64,000 bases of DNA, taken from Bacteroidales bacterium (GTDB lineage: Bacteria; Bacteroidota; Bacteroidia; Bacteroidales; Porphyromonadaceae). The position numbers were made by a program, and so were the translations under genes. Shown piece after piece: positions 1 to 8,260 of this stretch (the stretch's first letter is position 1; each line of letters starts with the position of its first letter). The notes beneath the pieces were generated by a model. It had not been told where the DNA came from and made no database searches. It worked only from the letters and a program-made list of their open reading frames with translations. The stretch is taken from positions 11,238-75,237 of the forward strand of contig SFHG01000004.1 in NCBI GenBank assembly GCA_004555765.1, given 5' to 3'.

Positions 1-609
1 CAGACGTGTAATCTTCTCGAGAACCGTAGTGCGGTAGGCATACATCCCGAGATGCTTGAAATAGCGTCCAGAGGCAAGCAGTTCGTTCTCTTGGAGATCT
101 CTCGAGAAGGGTACCACGCTGCGACTGAAGTAGATCACTCTGCCGTCCGAGGCTTTCACAGCTTTCACGTTATTGGGGTTCCGAAGCTCGTCCGGAGAGG
201 AGTTGGTCTCCGACAGCGGTATGACCGTCGTGGCTATATCCACGCCCTCGTCTTCGAATGCGGCCATTATTCCGGTGATTTGGGTTACGGAGACAAAAGG
301 TTCGTCGCCTTGGATATTGATGACCACATCCGCCTTGATGCCACTTTTTGCATAAGCCTCGCGTACTCTGTCCGTGCCGCTCGGATGGTCGGGCGAAGTC
401 ATCACCGCTTTGCCTCCAAAAGCCTCCACGGCACGCAAGATTCGCTCATCGTCCGTGGCGACAACCACTCTTCCGGGCAGCACCTTTGATGCGCTCTCAT
501 ACACGTGCTGTATGACAGGTCGCCCACCTATCTCCAGCAACGGTTTGCCCGGCAATCGGCTCGAAGCATACCGGGCGGGTATGATGCCCACAAATTTTTC
601 TCTCTCCAT
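1..609 (-). CDS. kdsB: 3-deoxy-manno-octulosonate cytidylyltransferase, C-terminus beyond window
   Basis: Activates Kdo with CTP to give CMP-Kdo for lipid A core assembly in the cytoplasm. The first 203 residues are present and the rest lies left of position 1. Visible family motifs are PARYASSRLPGKPL (residues 11-24), TSPDHPSGTDR (71-81), NIQGDEP (98-104) and the GMYAYR stretch (189-194). The ATG at 609 sits just downstream of a TAACTTTG promoter box at 632-639, which supports this start. It is the last gene visible in this minus-strand group; an intergenic repeat array separates it from the PAS gene. Identification is firm; completeness cannot be judged. Confidence 0.95.
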   Translation of the reverse strand, partial: MEREKFVGIIPARYASSRLPGKPLLEIGGRPVIQHVYESASKVLPGRVVVATDDERILRAVEAFGGKAVMTSPDHPSGTDRVREAYAKSGIKADVVINIQGDEPFVSVTQITGIMAAFEDEGVDIATTVIPLSETNSSPDELRNPNNVKAVKASDGRVIYFSRSVVPFSRDLQENELLASGRYFKHLGMYAYRTTVLEKITRL

Positions 610-631
610 TATTCTGCTTTTCTTTTACGTT

Positions 632-639
632 CAAAGTTA
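632..639 (-). promoter_or_regulatory. Bacteroidota -7 box for kdsB
   Basis: TAACTTTG matches the TAnnTTTG -7 consensus of Bacteroidota primary-sigma promoters. It implies a start of transcription near 625 and a very short leader before the kdsB ATG at 609. No clear -33 TTTG is seen at the expected spacing. Confidence 0.5.
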
Positions 640-698
640 CTACATTTCGGACACAAAATCAGAGAATCCCGATCATCGAAAAGTACAACGAACAAGAT

Positions 699-776
699 AC
701 AGACCAAGAGGGAAAGAATACACAGACCGAAATTTGTATGGCATACAGACCGAGGGCAAAACTTCGGTACGTGTCC
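699..776 (+). repeat. 23-bp-period repeat array, 4 units
   Basis: Cores ACAGACC at 699, 722 and 745 are exactly 23 bp apart, followed by ACGTGTC at 769. It fills most of the gap between kdsB and the PAS gene. Same family as the other arrays listed in this window. Confidence 0.85.
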
Positions 777-791
777 CTGGAAAAGGGCGGG

Positions 792-1127
792 TTACTTACG
801 GACCTTGTGGGGCATCTCAAACGGGATGACCATAGAGAGCTCCATGAAACCCGCATACGCACCGTCTCTATACCACGGGATCTGATAGATGAGCTTCTTT
901 TTGCCCTTCTTCTCTATCGTATAGACGTGCTTCGTCTCGTGCGCCATCATCTCCTTGAGGAGCGAAAGAGCCGACTCGGGGTGGCAGGGAAGTATGTTTT
1001 GCCCCACAAGCGTCTCGACCCCCTCGGGACAATTGACCTGCCGGGACTGGCGGTTCATCTCTATAATTTTTCCCTCTTTGTCGCAGATCGTGACAGCAAT
1101 ATCGGCTTCTTCAAAATAGTCGAGCAT
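792..1127 (-). CDS. small PAS-domain protein
   Basis: A 111-residue protein that is essentially one PAS fold. The segment from about residue 8 (AVTICDKEGKIIEMNRQS) is the typical PAS entry strand and helix, and GQNILPCHPES (about 43-53) resembles the middle of PAS sensor modules. There is no attached kinase, transmitter or DNA-binding domain, so it may act as a small ligand or redox sensor or as a partner of another protein; this is inference. It begins 30 bp after the aroC stop and is probably cotranscribed with aroC and the genes upstream. No cofactor ligand can be assigned from sequence alone. Confidence 0.75.
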   Translation of the reverse strand: MLDYFEEADIAVTICDKEGKIIEMNRQSRQVNCPEGVETLVGQNILPCHPESALSLLKEMMAHETKHVYTIEKKGKKKLIYQIPWYRDGAYAGFMELSMVIPFEMPHKVRK

Positions 1128-1157
1128 AACGGGTTCTCGTTTCCGGTTCGGTTATCA

Positions 1158-2228
1158 TCAAAGGTTCATTTTCGAGAGGAGTGCAAAGTCGGCGAGGGTC
1201 AACGCAACCACCGCGTCACAAACGGGGAGGACTCTCGGGAAGACACTTGCGTCGTGCCGGCCGGGGATAAGGAGTTCACGCGGATTGCCTTCCCTGTCGA
1301 CAGTCTGCTGCACCTGATGAATGGAGCTTATCGGCTTAAACGACGTGCGCATCCGAAGCACTTCTCCGTTGGAAATCCCTCCCTGCACGCCTCCGCTGTG
1401 GTTCGACGCAGTCCTGATTGTTCCCCCTATGGTGACAAAAGGGTCGTTTGCTTCCGATCCCCGACACCCGGCGATGTCCCTGCCGTCTCCGATTTCGAAA
1501 GCACGCGCTGCGTTGACGCTCATCAGGGCAAAAGCGAGACGGGCGTGCAGTTTGTCGTAAAGCGGTTCGCCCCACCCCGCGGGCACGCCCCTCACTATCG
1601 TCGTCACCGTACCTCCAAGGGTATCCCCGTCCGCACGCGCTTGGAGCAACAGGTCGTAATACGCGACATCGAGCGCCCTGTCCGGACACCCCGTCTTCGA
1701 GACCTCTACTTCCTCAATCGTCACATCATCCCGGTAGCCGAGACTTGGTGCAGAACCGACGGAAGAAGTATAGGAGCGTACCTCGACACCTAAGCCACGG
1801 AGCAATTGTGCGGCGACAGCTCCTGCGACGACACGTGCTGCCGTCTCTCTGGCGCTGCTCCTGCCACCGCCCTCCACAGAACGGATCCCGTACTTCATTT
1901 GGTACGTGTAATCGGCGTGCGAGGGTCGGTACAGATCCTTCATTTCGGCATAGTCTTTCCCGCGGACATTCTCATTCGGAACCACGAAAGCAATCGGGGC
2001 TCCGGTGGTAAAACTCTCGGACGTGAGTCCGGAGAGGAACTCGGGCAAATCCTTTTCCCGCCTCGGTGTGGAGACGACGTCTCGCGAAGACCGTCTCAAG
2101 AGCTGCCTCCGGATCTCTTCCCGATCCAAAAAGAGACCTGCGGGACAGCCGTCTATGACCCCGCCTGTCACGGGACCGTGGGACTCGCCGAAAGAAGTGA
2201 AGCGAAAGAGCCGACCGAGGGTATTCAT
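1158..2228 (-). CDS. aroC: chorismate synthase
   Basis: Converts 5-enolpyruvylshikimate-3-phosphate to chorismate, the last step of the shikimate pathway, using reduced FMN. At 356 residues it is of normal length. The signatures FGESHG (13-18), RPSHADYTY (101-109) and GGGRSSARET (120-129) are intact, the last being the FMN/substrate-binding region. Its ATG overlaps the stop of the upstream M16 peptidase gene by 4 bp (2225-2228), suggesting translational coupling in a YbdG channel - M16 - aroC - PAS operon. No other aromatic-pathway gene is in the window. Confidence 0.97.
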   Translation of the reverse strand: MNTLGRLFRFTSFGESHGPVTGGVIDGCPAGLFLDREEIRRQLLRRSSRDVVSTPRREKDLPEFLSGLTSESFTTGAPIAFVVPNENVRGKDYAEMKDLYRPSHADYTYQMKYGIRSVEGGGRSSARETAARVVAGAVAAQLLRGLGVEVRSYTSSVGSAPSLGYRDDVTIEEVEVSKTGCPDRALDVAYYDLLLQARADGDTLGGTVTTIVRGVPAGWGEPLYDKLHARLAFALMSVNAARAFEIGDGRDIAGCRGSEANDPFVTIGGTIRTASNHSGGVQGGISNGEVLRMRTSFKPISSIHQVQQTVDREGNPRELLIPGRHDASVFPRVLPVCDAVVALTLADFALLSKMNL

Positions 2229-5113
2229 ACGCGGTGCGTAGGGGGCTTCGTGATGTCTTCGAGGGTAAGCCGTCGTACCGGCCTTGCGAGGTACTCCTCC
2301 GTGAGGATGTCGACGTTGCCGAAAAGCGTATGCACCATAGGCGCAGACTTGATGACCCTTTCGTGAAAATCCGTGAGCCTACCGAGAAGCCTCCCGGGAT
2401 CTTCTTCCGTCAGCGCAATCTTCTCCCGTATCGGATCCTCATCATACCCGGATCGTCTGAGCAATGCGGCACGACGGGTATTCATCCGCACGGAGTCCGG
2501 GAAACCGGTCAGCGCCTCTCCGCGGTAACTCTTTTGTGCATCTACGAGACGCTCCACACTCCATAAAGGACTCTTGACGAAATGTTCCAAAGTCTCCAGA
2601 GCCTCACGGGTCTTGTCGGTGCGGGAAAAGACTTGATGACAAAGGGCGCAGTAGGCCGTCTCAGAGGGGCGGTAGGCCGGATGCGGCAAGACGGCGTAAG
2701 ACTGTACGGCATAAGCCAGAGAGCGGTACTCGCGCACTTCTTGAAAGAGCACGGAGCCCATATACCCTCCAAGGTAATAGGCATAGAAATCAAGGAGACG
2801 CCTGTCCTCCCGGCTGAGCGTCCCAAGACCCTGGTACGAACCGATCAGAGACTGGGAGCCACCGTGAGGATCCGGATAGGCATACAGGGCGTCCTCTCCC
2901 GTCACAAGCGGGACGAAGTATCCGTACCCGTCACTCTCTTTTTGTACACTCGAGAGATTCCAAGCCTTAGAGAGGGTCTCCTTTACCTCCTCTATGGTCA
3001 AACCTCCCGAATAGTGCACATCTGTCTCATAACCCAGAGTCTCTTCCAGCTCCCGAACCATATCGTCCGGAGTAAGGGCGAGAATCTCATCGGGAGAAAA
3101 AATCTGAGTGCGTCGTGCCTCTTTTCCTCTCAGTACTGTGGAAAAAGCCCAACTGAAGAGGCTCATCTCCGTCTGAAGCTGGGTCTCGAAATTGAGCCTG
3201 TAATTGGCCTGTTCCTGTCTGAGGGCATCGGAGTTGGCGTCAGGGGCTCTGAGGAATGCGACCATCAGACGTACAGCCTCCGCAAACCGGCTATCGTAGC
3301 CGTTAAGCGAGATGAGAAACGAATCCTCACGGTAGGTAAATCCAAGGGTAGCGCCCAAGTCCTGAAGTTTCTCGAAGAGGACTTTGGAAGTCATTCCACC
3401 TCCGCCTACCATATCCAGATAAGCGGGGAGAAGCTCGGCTGCGGGATGACCTTTCTTCTGTCTGAAATGGAGGATATCGAGCGTGAAAATACCGCTCTGT
3501 CCGAAAGGAGTGTGGTAGAGCGATACTTTTCCGCCCGGGTAGACAAAGTCGGGGCGACCGTCACGGGGAAAATTTTCGGTCCGTATCTCGCACTTTTTTG
3601 GTACAAGCCCGGAGAGAAATTTTGCATAGACCGAGACGGCATCGTCGGTACGTCCGGGAATGGGATCATAGCCGGGCTTCGCTATCCGCTCCACGGGATA
3701 TGTCCCTTTCCGCTCTCGGACATCGAGGTAATTTTCCCCCAAGTAAGTCCCGATTACACGGACGACTTCGGAGTAATCCATAGTCCGGAGCCTTTTGATT
3801 TCACGGTCGAGGTCATCGAGGTTAGAGCCCTCTTTCTCAAGGTTGACCAGTGCGGAGTGACGCGACTTCATACCCTCAAGGTTAAAGTACTGCGTCTTGA
3901 TGAGCGAGAGGACGACGCGCCTGAAGAGGCTCCGATTTTCAGCCGTATCTCTCGAGAGGTCACGGAGTGCGTCCAGAGCCAACCGCTCCGCCGCCGAGTA
4001 GCTCTGCCGCCCGGGATGCGGCATCACGTAGATCGAAAAAGAGCCCATCTCGCGCATCGAGCTGTTGAACGCCGCCACATTGGGGAGACGACCGGAGAGG
4101 ACGAGTTCGTCCAGTCTGCCGGTCTTGCTGTCATTATTGAGCATCTCCTGCAGCACCTGTATCGGCAATAGGTCCGGGTGACCGAGGGGTACCGTGTGCC
4201 AGAGAAGGAGAGCCGTCTTGGCGTGCATCGTGGACGAGCGGACGTACATCCTTTCGCGAAGACCGAAAGGCTTCGGAGCGGGATTGGAGGGGTGTTTTAC
4301 GCCCCCGGGCGACTGTCTCAGCCTGCCGAAGGTCTCCTCAAGCAACGCCTTTACGCCCTCCCGGGGAAGGTCACCCGTAAGGATGATCGCCATATTGTCT
4401 GCGACATAATACCTGTCGTAGAAAGCCTTCATCTCCTTCAGATTGGGATTGAGAAGCGCTTCCGTGCTGCCGATGATGGGGAAAGCGTACGGGTGCGGAT
4501 AGGCTCTGCGGTAGTTGATTTTTTCTTGTTCCGTATTGCCGAGACGGTTGGCATACATATTTTTCTCCTCGTATACCGTCTCCAGTTCGCTCTGAAAGAG
4601 ACGAAAAACGGGTCTGAGGAGCCGCTCGGAATTCAGCCGGCACCAATGCTCGAAGTACTCGGGGCTGAAGTTATGGTCATACCGCGTATAGTCGTAGCTC
4701 GTGGCCGCGTTCAGACCGGAGCCACCGTACTTGCCGGCGAGATTGGCGTAATCGTTGGGGACGGCATACTTCGAGGCCTTGACCGATTCGGCGTTAATCT
4801 TCCCTTGGATTTCCTTTCTCCGGCTCGGAGATTTTGTCTTCGAGAGTCGATCATAAAGCTCCTCTATGGCGTCCAAGTGTACTTTCTCACTTCGGTAGTC
4901 GGTGGTACCGATGGTGTCCGTACCTTTGAACATAATATGCTCAAAATAGTGCGCTATCCCCGTGTCCGGAGAGTCGATGGCTCCCGCATGGACGACGATG
5001 GTACCTCGGACGATAGGAGACGCTTCGTCACGGACGAGTATCACCCTCATCCCGTTGGAGAGCCTAAACGCGACGTATTCGCCGTGTCCGAGCGCCTTTA
5101 GGAGTTCATTCAT
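2225..5113 (-). CDS. M16 family zinc metallopeptidase, full-length two-lobe form
   Basis: Large (962 residues) pitrilysin/insulinase-type protease. The inverted zinc motif HYFEH is at residues 55-59 and a downstream glutamate cluster (YEEKNMY) fits the third metal ligand. The length covers an active and an inactive half in one chain. No signal peptide is evident with the start used here, so a cytoplasmic or peripherally exported location is open. I chose ATG 5113, which overlaps the stop of the upstream channel gene by 8 bp; an in-frame ATG at 5152 would add 13 unusual residues inside that gene. Likely role: degradation of peptides, substrate unknown. Confidence 0.9.
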   Translation of the reverse strand: MNELLKALGHGEYVAFRLSNGMRVILVRDEASPIVRGTIVVHAGAIDSPDTGIAHYFEHIMFKGTDTIGTTDYRSEKVHLDAIEELYDRLSKTKSPSRRKEIQGKINAESVKASKYAVPNDYANLAGKYGGSGLNAATSYDYTRYDHNFSPEYFEHWCRLNSERLLRPVFRLFQSELETVYEEKNMYANRLGNTEQEKINYRRAYPHPYAFPIIGSTEALLNPNLKEMKAFYDRYYVADNMAIILTGDLPREGVKALLEETFGRLRQSPGGVKHPSNPAPKPFGLRERMYVRSSTMHAKTALLLWHTVPLGHPDLLPIQVLQEMLNNDSKTGRLDELVLSGRLPNVAAFNSSMREMGSFSIYVMPHPGRQSYSAAERLALDALRDLSRDTAENRSLFRRVVLSLIKTQYFNLEGMKSRHSALVNLEKEGSNLDDLDREIKRLRTMDYSEVVRVIGTYLGENYLDVRERKGTYPVERIAKPGYDPIPGRTDDAVSVYAKFLSGLVPKKCEIRTENFPRDGRPDFVYPGGKVSLYHTPFGQSGIFTLDILHFRQKKGHPAAELLPAYLDMVGGGGMTSKVLFEKLQDLGATLGFTYREDSFLISLNGYDSRFAEAVRLMVAFLRAPDANSDALRQEQANYRLNFETQLQTEMSLFSWAFSTVLRGKEARRTQIFSPDEILALTPDDMVRELEETLGYETDVHYSGGLTIEEVKETLSKAWNLSSVQKESDGYGYFVPLVTGEDALYAYPDPHGGSQSLIGSYQGLGTLSREDRRLLDFYAYYLGGYMGSVLFQEVREYRSLAYAVQSYAVLPHPAYRPSETAYCALCHQVFSRTDKTREALETLEHFVKSPLWSVERLVDAQKSYRGEALTGFPDSVRMNTRRAALLRRSGYDEDPIREKIALTEEDPGRLLGRLTDFHERVIKSAPMVHTLFGNVDILTEEYLARPVRRLTLEDITKPPTHRV

Positions 5114-6356
5114 TCGCGGTACCGCTATGAGGCAAAGCCTTGGCAAGGACATCCGCGTTGCCGGACGCTTTCTGGAAAATACTGATGTCGAAGTAAGGCA
5201 CGATTGCGATCAGGTGGTCGAAGATCTCGCTGGCGACAGACTCGAAAGTAAGCCAATCGGTTGCTTTTGAGAAGAAATAGAGTTGGAGGGGGATACCATG
5301 TTCCGTAGGTGCTTTTGTGAGCACGAGACAAGAATACTTGGGATGCACCACGTCGAGGTGTTTGAGGTAGACTTCCACGTACTTGCGGAGCAGTCCGAGG
5401 TTCGTCATCCTTTCGGAGACACGGGGATTGAAATTGTCGAGAACCTCATCGATGTACTTATCGATGACGGGCGCTTTTTTGAGCTCGGTCACGAAAGCAT
5501 CGTCCACAAACCTGACGCTCTTCATATCTATGTAGAGCGACCGTTGCAGTCTGCGACCTCCGGACTCTTCCATAAAGCGCCAGTTTTGGAACGTCTCCGT
5601 AATCAAGGAATAAGGCGGAATGGTGGAGACGGTATTGTCGAAGTTTCGGATTTTCACGGTCGTCAAAGAGACATCTTCGACCGTACCATCCACGCCATAC
5701 TTCGGAACCGTAATCCAGTCTCCCACACGCAGCATATCGTTGCCGGAGAGTTGAATGCTCGCCACCACGCCCATAATGGTGTCTTTGAAAACCAACATCA
5801 GCACCGCAGAGAGAGCGGCGAGGCTTCCGAAGACTTTATTCATATCCACATTAAAGAGGAGGGAAACGACATAGAGACCGGCGATGAAGAAGATCACGAT
5901 GCGGATCACCTCCAGGAGGTTGACCATCGGATTATTGCGGTACCGGCTCGATGTGAGCATCCACGTCCGTGACGAGGAAATCAAACGGCTGAATATCTGC
6001 ACCACGAGGAGAACCGTGTAAATCGCGATCACCACCGTAAACAGGGTACGCCAAACACTGTCCTGCTCGGGGAATGAGACCGGCAGAAGTCCCTTAAAGA
6101 GCTGTACCGAAAAAATACGGATGAGATTGGAAATGACTTTTTGGAGCGTATGGTTGTCCGCAAAGCCGAACCCCTTAATCCTCGAAATCAGTTTTGGGAG
6201 AGTTTTGAGAAAGAGGAGACGCAAAAGGAGTTCGACTGCAGCCACTGCCACGAGGACCACAACCAACACCAAAAAGGTTTTCAACGCCGTTCCCTCTGCC
6301 AATTCAAGCGGCAGGAGGTGAAGCAGGTCGAGTATCAGGGTTCTAATTTGATCCAT
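5106..6356 (-). CDS. ybdG: YbdG-type miniconductance mechanosensitive channel
   Basis: Inner-membrane MscS-superfamily channel of 416 residues. Several N-terminal hydrophobic segments precede the pore helix and beta domain (VFKDTIMGVVASIQLSGND, then GDWITVPKYGVDGTVEDVSL, then TTVKIRNFDNTVSTIP). The post-beta segment with GGRRLQRSLYIDMKSVRF is characteristic of YbdG rather than of short MscS. Expected role: release of solutes on hypo-osmotic stress or adaptation of membrane tension. It appears to be the first gene of the operon with the M16 peptidase and aroC; I see no clear TAnnTTTG box in the 205 bp upstream, which holds a repeat array. Confidence 0.9.
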   Translation of the reverse strand: MDQIRTLILDLLHLLPLELAEGTALKTFLVLVVVLVAVAAVELLLRLLFLKTLPKLISRIKGFGFADNHTLQKVISNLIRIFSVQLFKGLLPVSFPEQDSVWRTLFTVVIAIYTVLLVVQIFSRLISSSRTWMLTSSRYRNNPMVNLLEVIRIVIFFIAGLYVVSLLFNVDMNKVFGSLAALSAVLMLVFKDTIMGVVASIQLSGNDMLRVGDWITVPKYGVDGTVEDVSLTTVKIRNFDNTVSTIPPYSLITETFQNWRFMEESGGRRLQRSLYIDMKSVRFVDDAFVTELKKAPVIDKYIDEVLDNFNPRVSERMTNLGLLRKYVEVYLKHLDVVHPKYSCLVLTKAPTEHGIPLQLYFFSKATDWLTFESVASEIFDHLIAIVPYFDISIFQKASGNADVLAKALPHSGTANE

Positions 6357-6420
6357 ATAGATGGATTGATAAAAGGTTCATAGAAAAATCACCGGATCCC
6401 ACGGAGAGGGAAAATCCGGG

Positions 6421-6500
6421 TACAGACCGAGAGGATCACTTTGGTCTGTACAAGAGAAGTAAAAGGTACAGACCGGGACAAGAACGAGACACAGACCAAA
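6421..6500 (+). repeat. 23-bp-period repeat array with one inverted unit
   Basis: ACAGACC cores at 6422, 6468 and 6491 keep the 23-bp register. The second position is filled by the inverted form GGTCTGT at 6443. Units one and two can pair as GTACAGACC / GGTCTGTAC (6420-6428 with 6443-6451), giving a 9-bp stem. Confidence 0.85.
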
Positions 6501-6526
6501 AATCAGGACACACACCCGGTCAGAGA

Positions 6527-6553
6527 ATACCCGACTTCAGAGAAGCCGGGCAT
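6527..6553 (-). terminator. hairpin after the 6562-7446 gene
   Basis: On the minus strand ATGCCCGGCTTC pairs with GAAGTCGGGTAT around a 3-nt loop, a 12-bp stem with two G-U pairs. It lies 8 bp beyond the stop of the minus-strand gene. There is no strong U run after it, so termination strength is uncertain. Confidence 0.5.
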
Positions 6554-6561
6554 CTTCCAAG

Positions 6562-7446
6562 TCATCTCAGAAGATACTTGAGATCATACTCCGCCCGCGA
6601 TTGGATGCCGGTCTTGTCCTCCCCGCGTGTATCCAATACCACCAGCTCCTGGTGTATCTGCAGCGGACGGTCTTCGGCATCGAAAAGGTAGGAGAACGAG
6701 TAGTGAAAGATCTCGTCCCCTTTGACCACCTCAAGGGTGGACACGAAGTTTCGCGTCCTCAACCCGAGGAGATGGGCGAGGAGCATATCCGAAGAAAGAC
6801 CGAGAGCGAGGAAATTAAGGTCGGGGAAAAGATGGTTCTCTATGCTCTTGTAGTAGGTCATCCTCTGACACACCACGCCATCGAAAGAAATCGTCTTGAT
6901 ATTTCCGTCCTCCCACTCCACAATGCCCGTGGTGTCATTGCTCGAGAGCTCTTGCAGCTCGGCGCCCTGTATCTTTTCGTCCCAGCGTGTCTCTCTGCCA
7001 CTGCGACTTCTGCGGGTGATGGCTTTGGCCATTCCGTATTCATCGAGGAGGACGGACGAAAAGACCGGAGCGGTGTCGTCTTCTCCGTTCCTCTCGGAAA
7101 TGAGGATACGATCCGGGGCGTACTCTATCTCGATCAATTTTTCGTCGGAGACCCGGCCGCCTTCGTCCAAAGTGACGTTCCGCGCCCAAGAGCACATCTC
7201 GTCGTCGTCCCATCCGAAAGTCATAATTTGGGAGACTTTACCGTTTTCCGTCATTTTGATCGTGTCCACAAGAGGGGTGCGCGTGGACTCGTTAGCGCTG
7301 CTTTTCTTCCTCAGAAGCTCGTAAATCAAGATCCCGATACCCGCGCCTGCAAGCAAGGAAAGCCCGGTGTTGAGTCTCATTCTGAGTTTGTCGTCACTAC
7401 GACGGGGTAGATCCATATTTTGCTCTTTCATAAGCTTTTTATTCAT
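6562..7446 (-). CDS. membrane-anchored protein of unknown function
   Basis: I do not recognise this gene with confidence. From the ATG at 7446 it encodes 294 residues: a short basic N-terminus, one hydrophobic anchor (about residues 25-44, LSLLAGAGIGILIYELL), then a beta-rich domain with repeated strand-turn phrases such as GRVSDEKLIEIEYAPDRIL that resemble YD-like or DUF4595-type repeats. The bulk is probably periplasmic. A TATATTTG box at 7480-7487 argues for its own promoter and against an earlier start at 7482. It follows topA and tsaB on the same strand with a hairpin at its end. Confidence 0.6.
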   Translation of the reverse strand: MNKKLMKEQNMDLPRRSDDKLRMRLNTGLSLLAGAGIGILIYELLRKKSSANESTRTPLVDTIKMTENGKVSQIMTFGWDDDEMCSWARNVTLDEGGRVSDEKLIEIEYAPDRILISERNGEDDTAPVFSSVLLDEYGMAKAITRRSRSGRETRWDEKIQGAELQELSSNDTTGIVEWEDGNIKTISFDGVVCQRMTYYKSIENHLFPDLNFLALGLSSDMLLAHLLGLRTRNFVSTLEVVKGDEIFHYSFSYLFDAEDRPLQIHQELVVLDTRGEDKTGIQSRAEYDLKYLLR

Positions 7447-7479
7447 CGAAGCGGGAAGGAAACGTCCTCCCCTATTCCA

Positions 7480-7487
7480 CAAATATA
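7480..7487 (-). promoter_or_regulatory. -7 box for the 6562-7446 gene
   Basis: TATATTTG on the minus strand in the gap after tsaB matches TAnnTTTG. It gives a leader of about 27 nt to the ATG at 7446. No -33 TTTG is visible inside the end of tsaB. Confidence 0.45.
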
Positions 7488-7494
7488 CCGATTT

Positions 7495-8247
7495 TTAGAA
7501 TTTCTTCTTAGGAGTCGTAGCCTGAAATTCTTTTAGATAAAAGGGCGTCCAATAGCCTACGTCCGCACGCTCTCCCCTTTGCATCTTCTCCAAGCCCCTG
7601 GTGAGCATCGAGGAGGCATCCGCCATAATGCCCGGGCAAAACGTCGCTTTTGCTCCCAGAAGCTCTGCCATCTCGGGTACGGCTTTTTCCGCTCCTGGAC
7701 CGAAGAAGAAGACCGCCCTGTCAGTGGCTATTTCCCTGAGGTACGCCCGATCTTCGTCGTCCGTGAGTACCAAGGCACGTATCTCTGCCCCTTCGGCAAG
7801 GAACCCGTCCGAAGTGTAGGCTGCGGTGTACACTTCCATACGCCGGGCGTCAATCATCGGAAGGAGCAGCGGATCACTGAGACCGGAGAGAAGCTTTCGA
7901 CCCTCTTCTGTCTGCAAAAAACCGAGTGCCAAGGCTTCCGTGGTCGGCACCACGACAAGCGGGATGTCGAGCGTCCAACACAGACCTTTCGCAAAAGAGG
8001 CACCTATGCGGAGACCGGTATAGCTCCCGGGACCTTCGCTGATGATGACGCCCGAGAGTCCGGCACGTGCCCCGCCGGGTATTTCTCTCAGAAGCTCATC
8101 CGCGAAGAGGGCGAGCAGCTCGGAGTGTTTATTCGGAGTATGCTCCTCTCTTCGGTCTATGACTGTGCCATCCGTCTTTCCGAGTGCGACCGAGCAAACC
8201 TCCGTAGCGCTGTCAATGAGGAGGAGGTACCCTTTTCCGTTTTCCAT
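7495..8247 (-). CDS. tsaB: tRNA threonylcarbamoyladenosine biosynthesis protein TsaB
   Basis: Part of the TsaB-TsaD-TsaE complex that makes t6A37 in ANN-decoding tRNAs. The 250-residue protein starts with the ASKHA-type strand LLLIDSATEVCSVAL, followed by the HTPNKHSELL segment (about 37-46) and SEGPGSYTGLRIGASFAKGL, both hallmark TsaB stretches. It retains the N-lobe used for TsaD binding. The gene begins 13 bp after topA and is very likely cotranscribed with it. tsaD and tsaE are not in the window. Confidence 0.95.
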   Translation of the reverse strand: MENGKGYLLLIDSATEVCSVALGKTDGTVIDRREEHTPNKHSELLALFADELLREIPGGARAGLSGVIISEGPGSYTGLRIGASFAKGLCWTLDIPLVVVPTTEALALGFLQTEEGRKLLSGLSDPLLLPMIDARRMEVYTAAYTSDGFLAEGAEIRALVLTDDEDRAYLREIATDRAVFFFGPGAEKAVPEMAELLGAKATFCPGIMADASSMLTRGLEKMQRGERADVGYWTPFYLKEFQATTPKKKF

Positions 8248-8260
8248 ATAAGATCCTTTC

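Noticed and set aside
2582..4171. A long open frame on the plus strand opposite the M16 peptidase gene (similar ones lie opposite clpX and dsbD).
   Set aside because: They are antisense to clear family members, have no recognisable protein pattern, and arise easily in GC-rich coding DNA.
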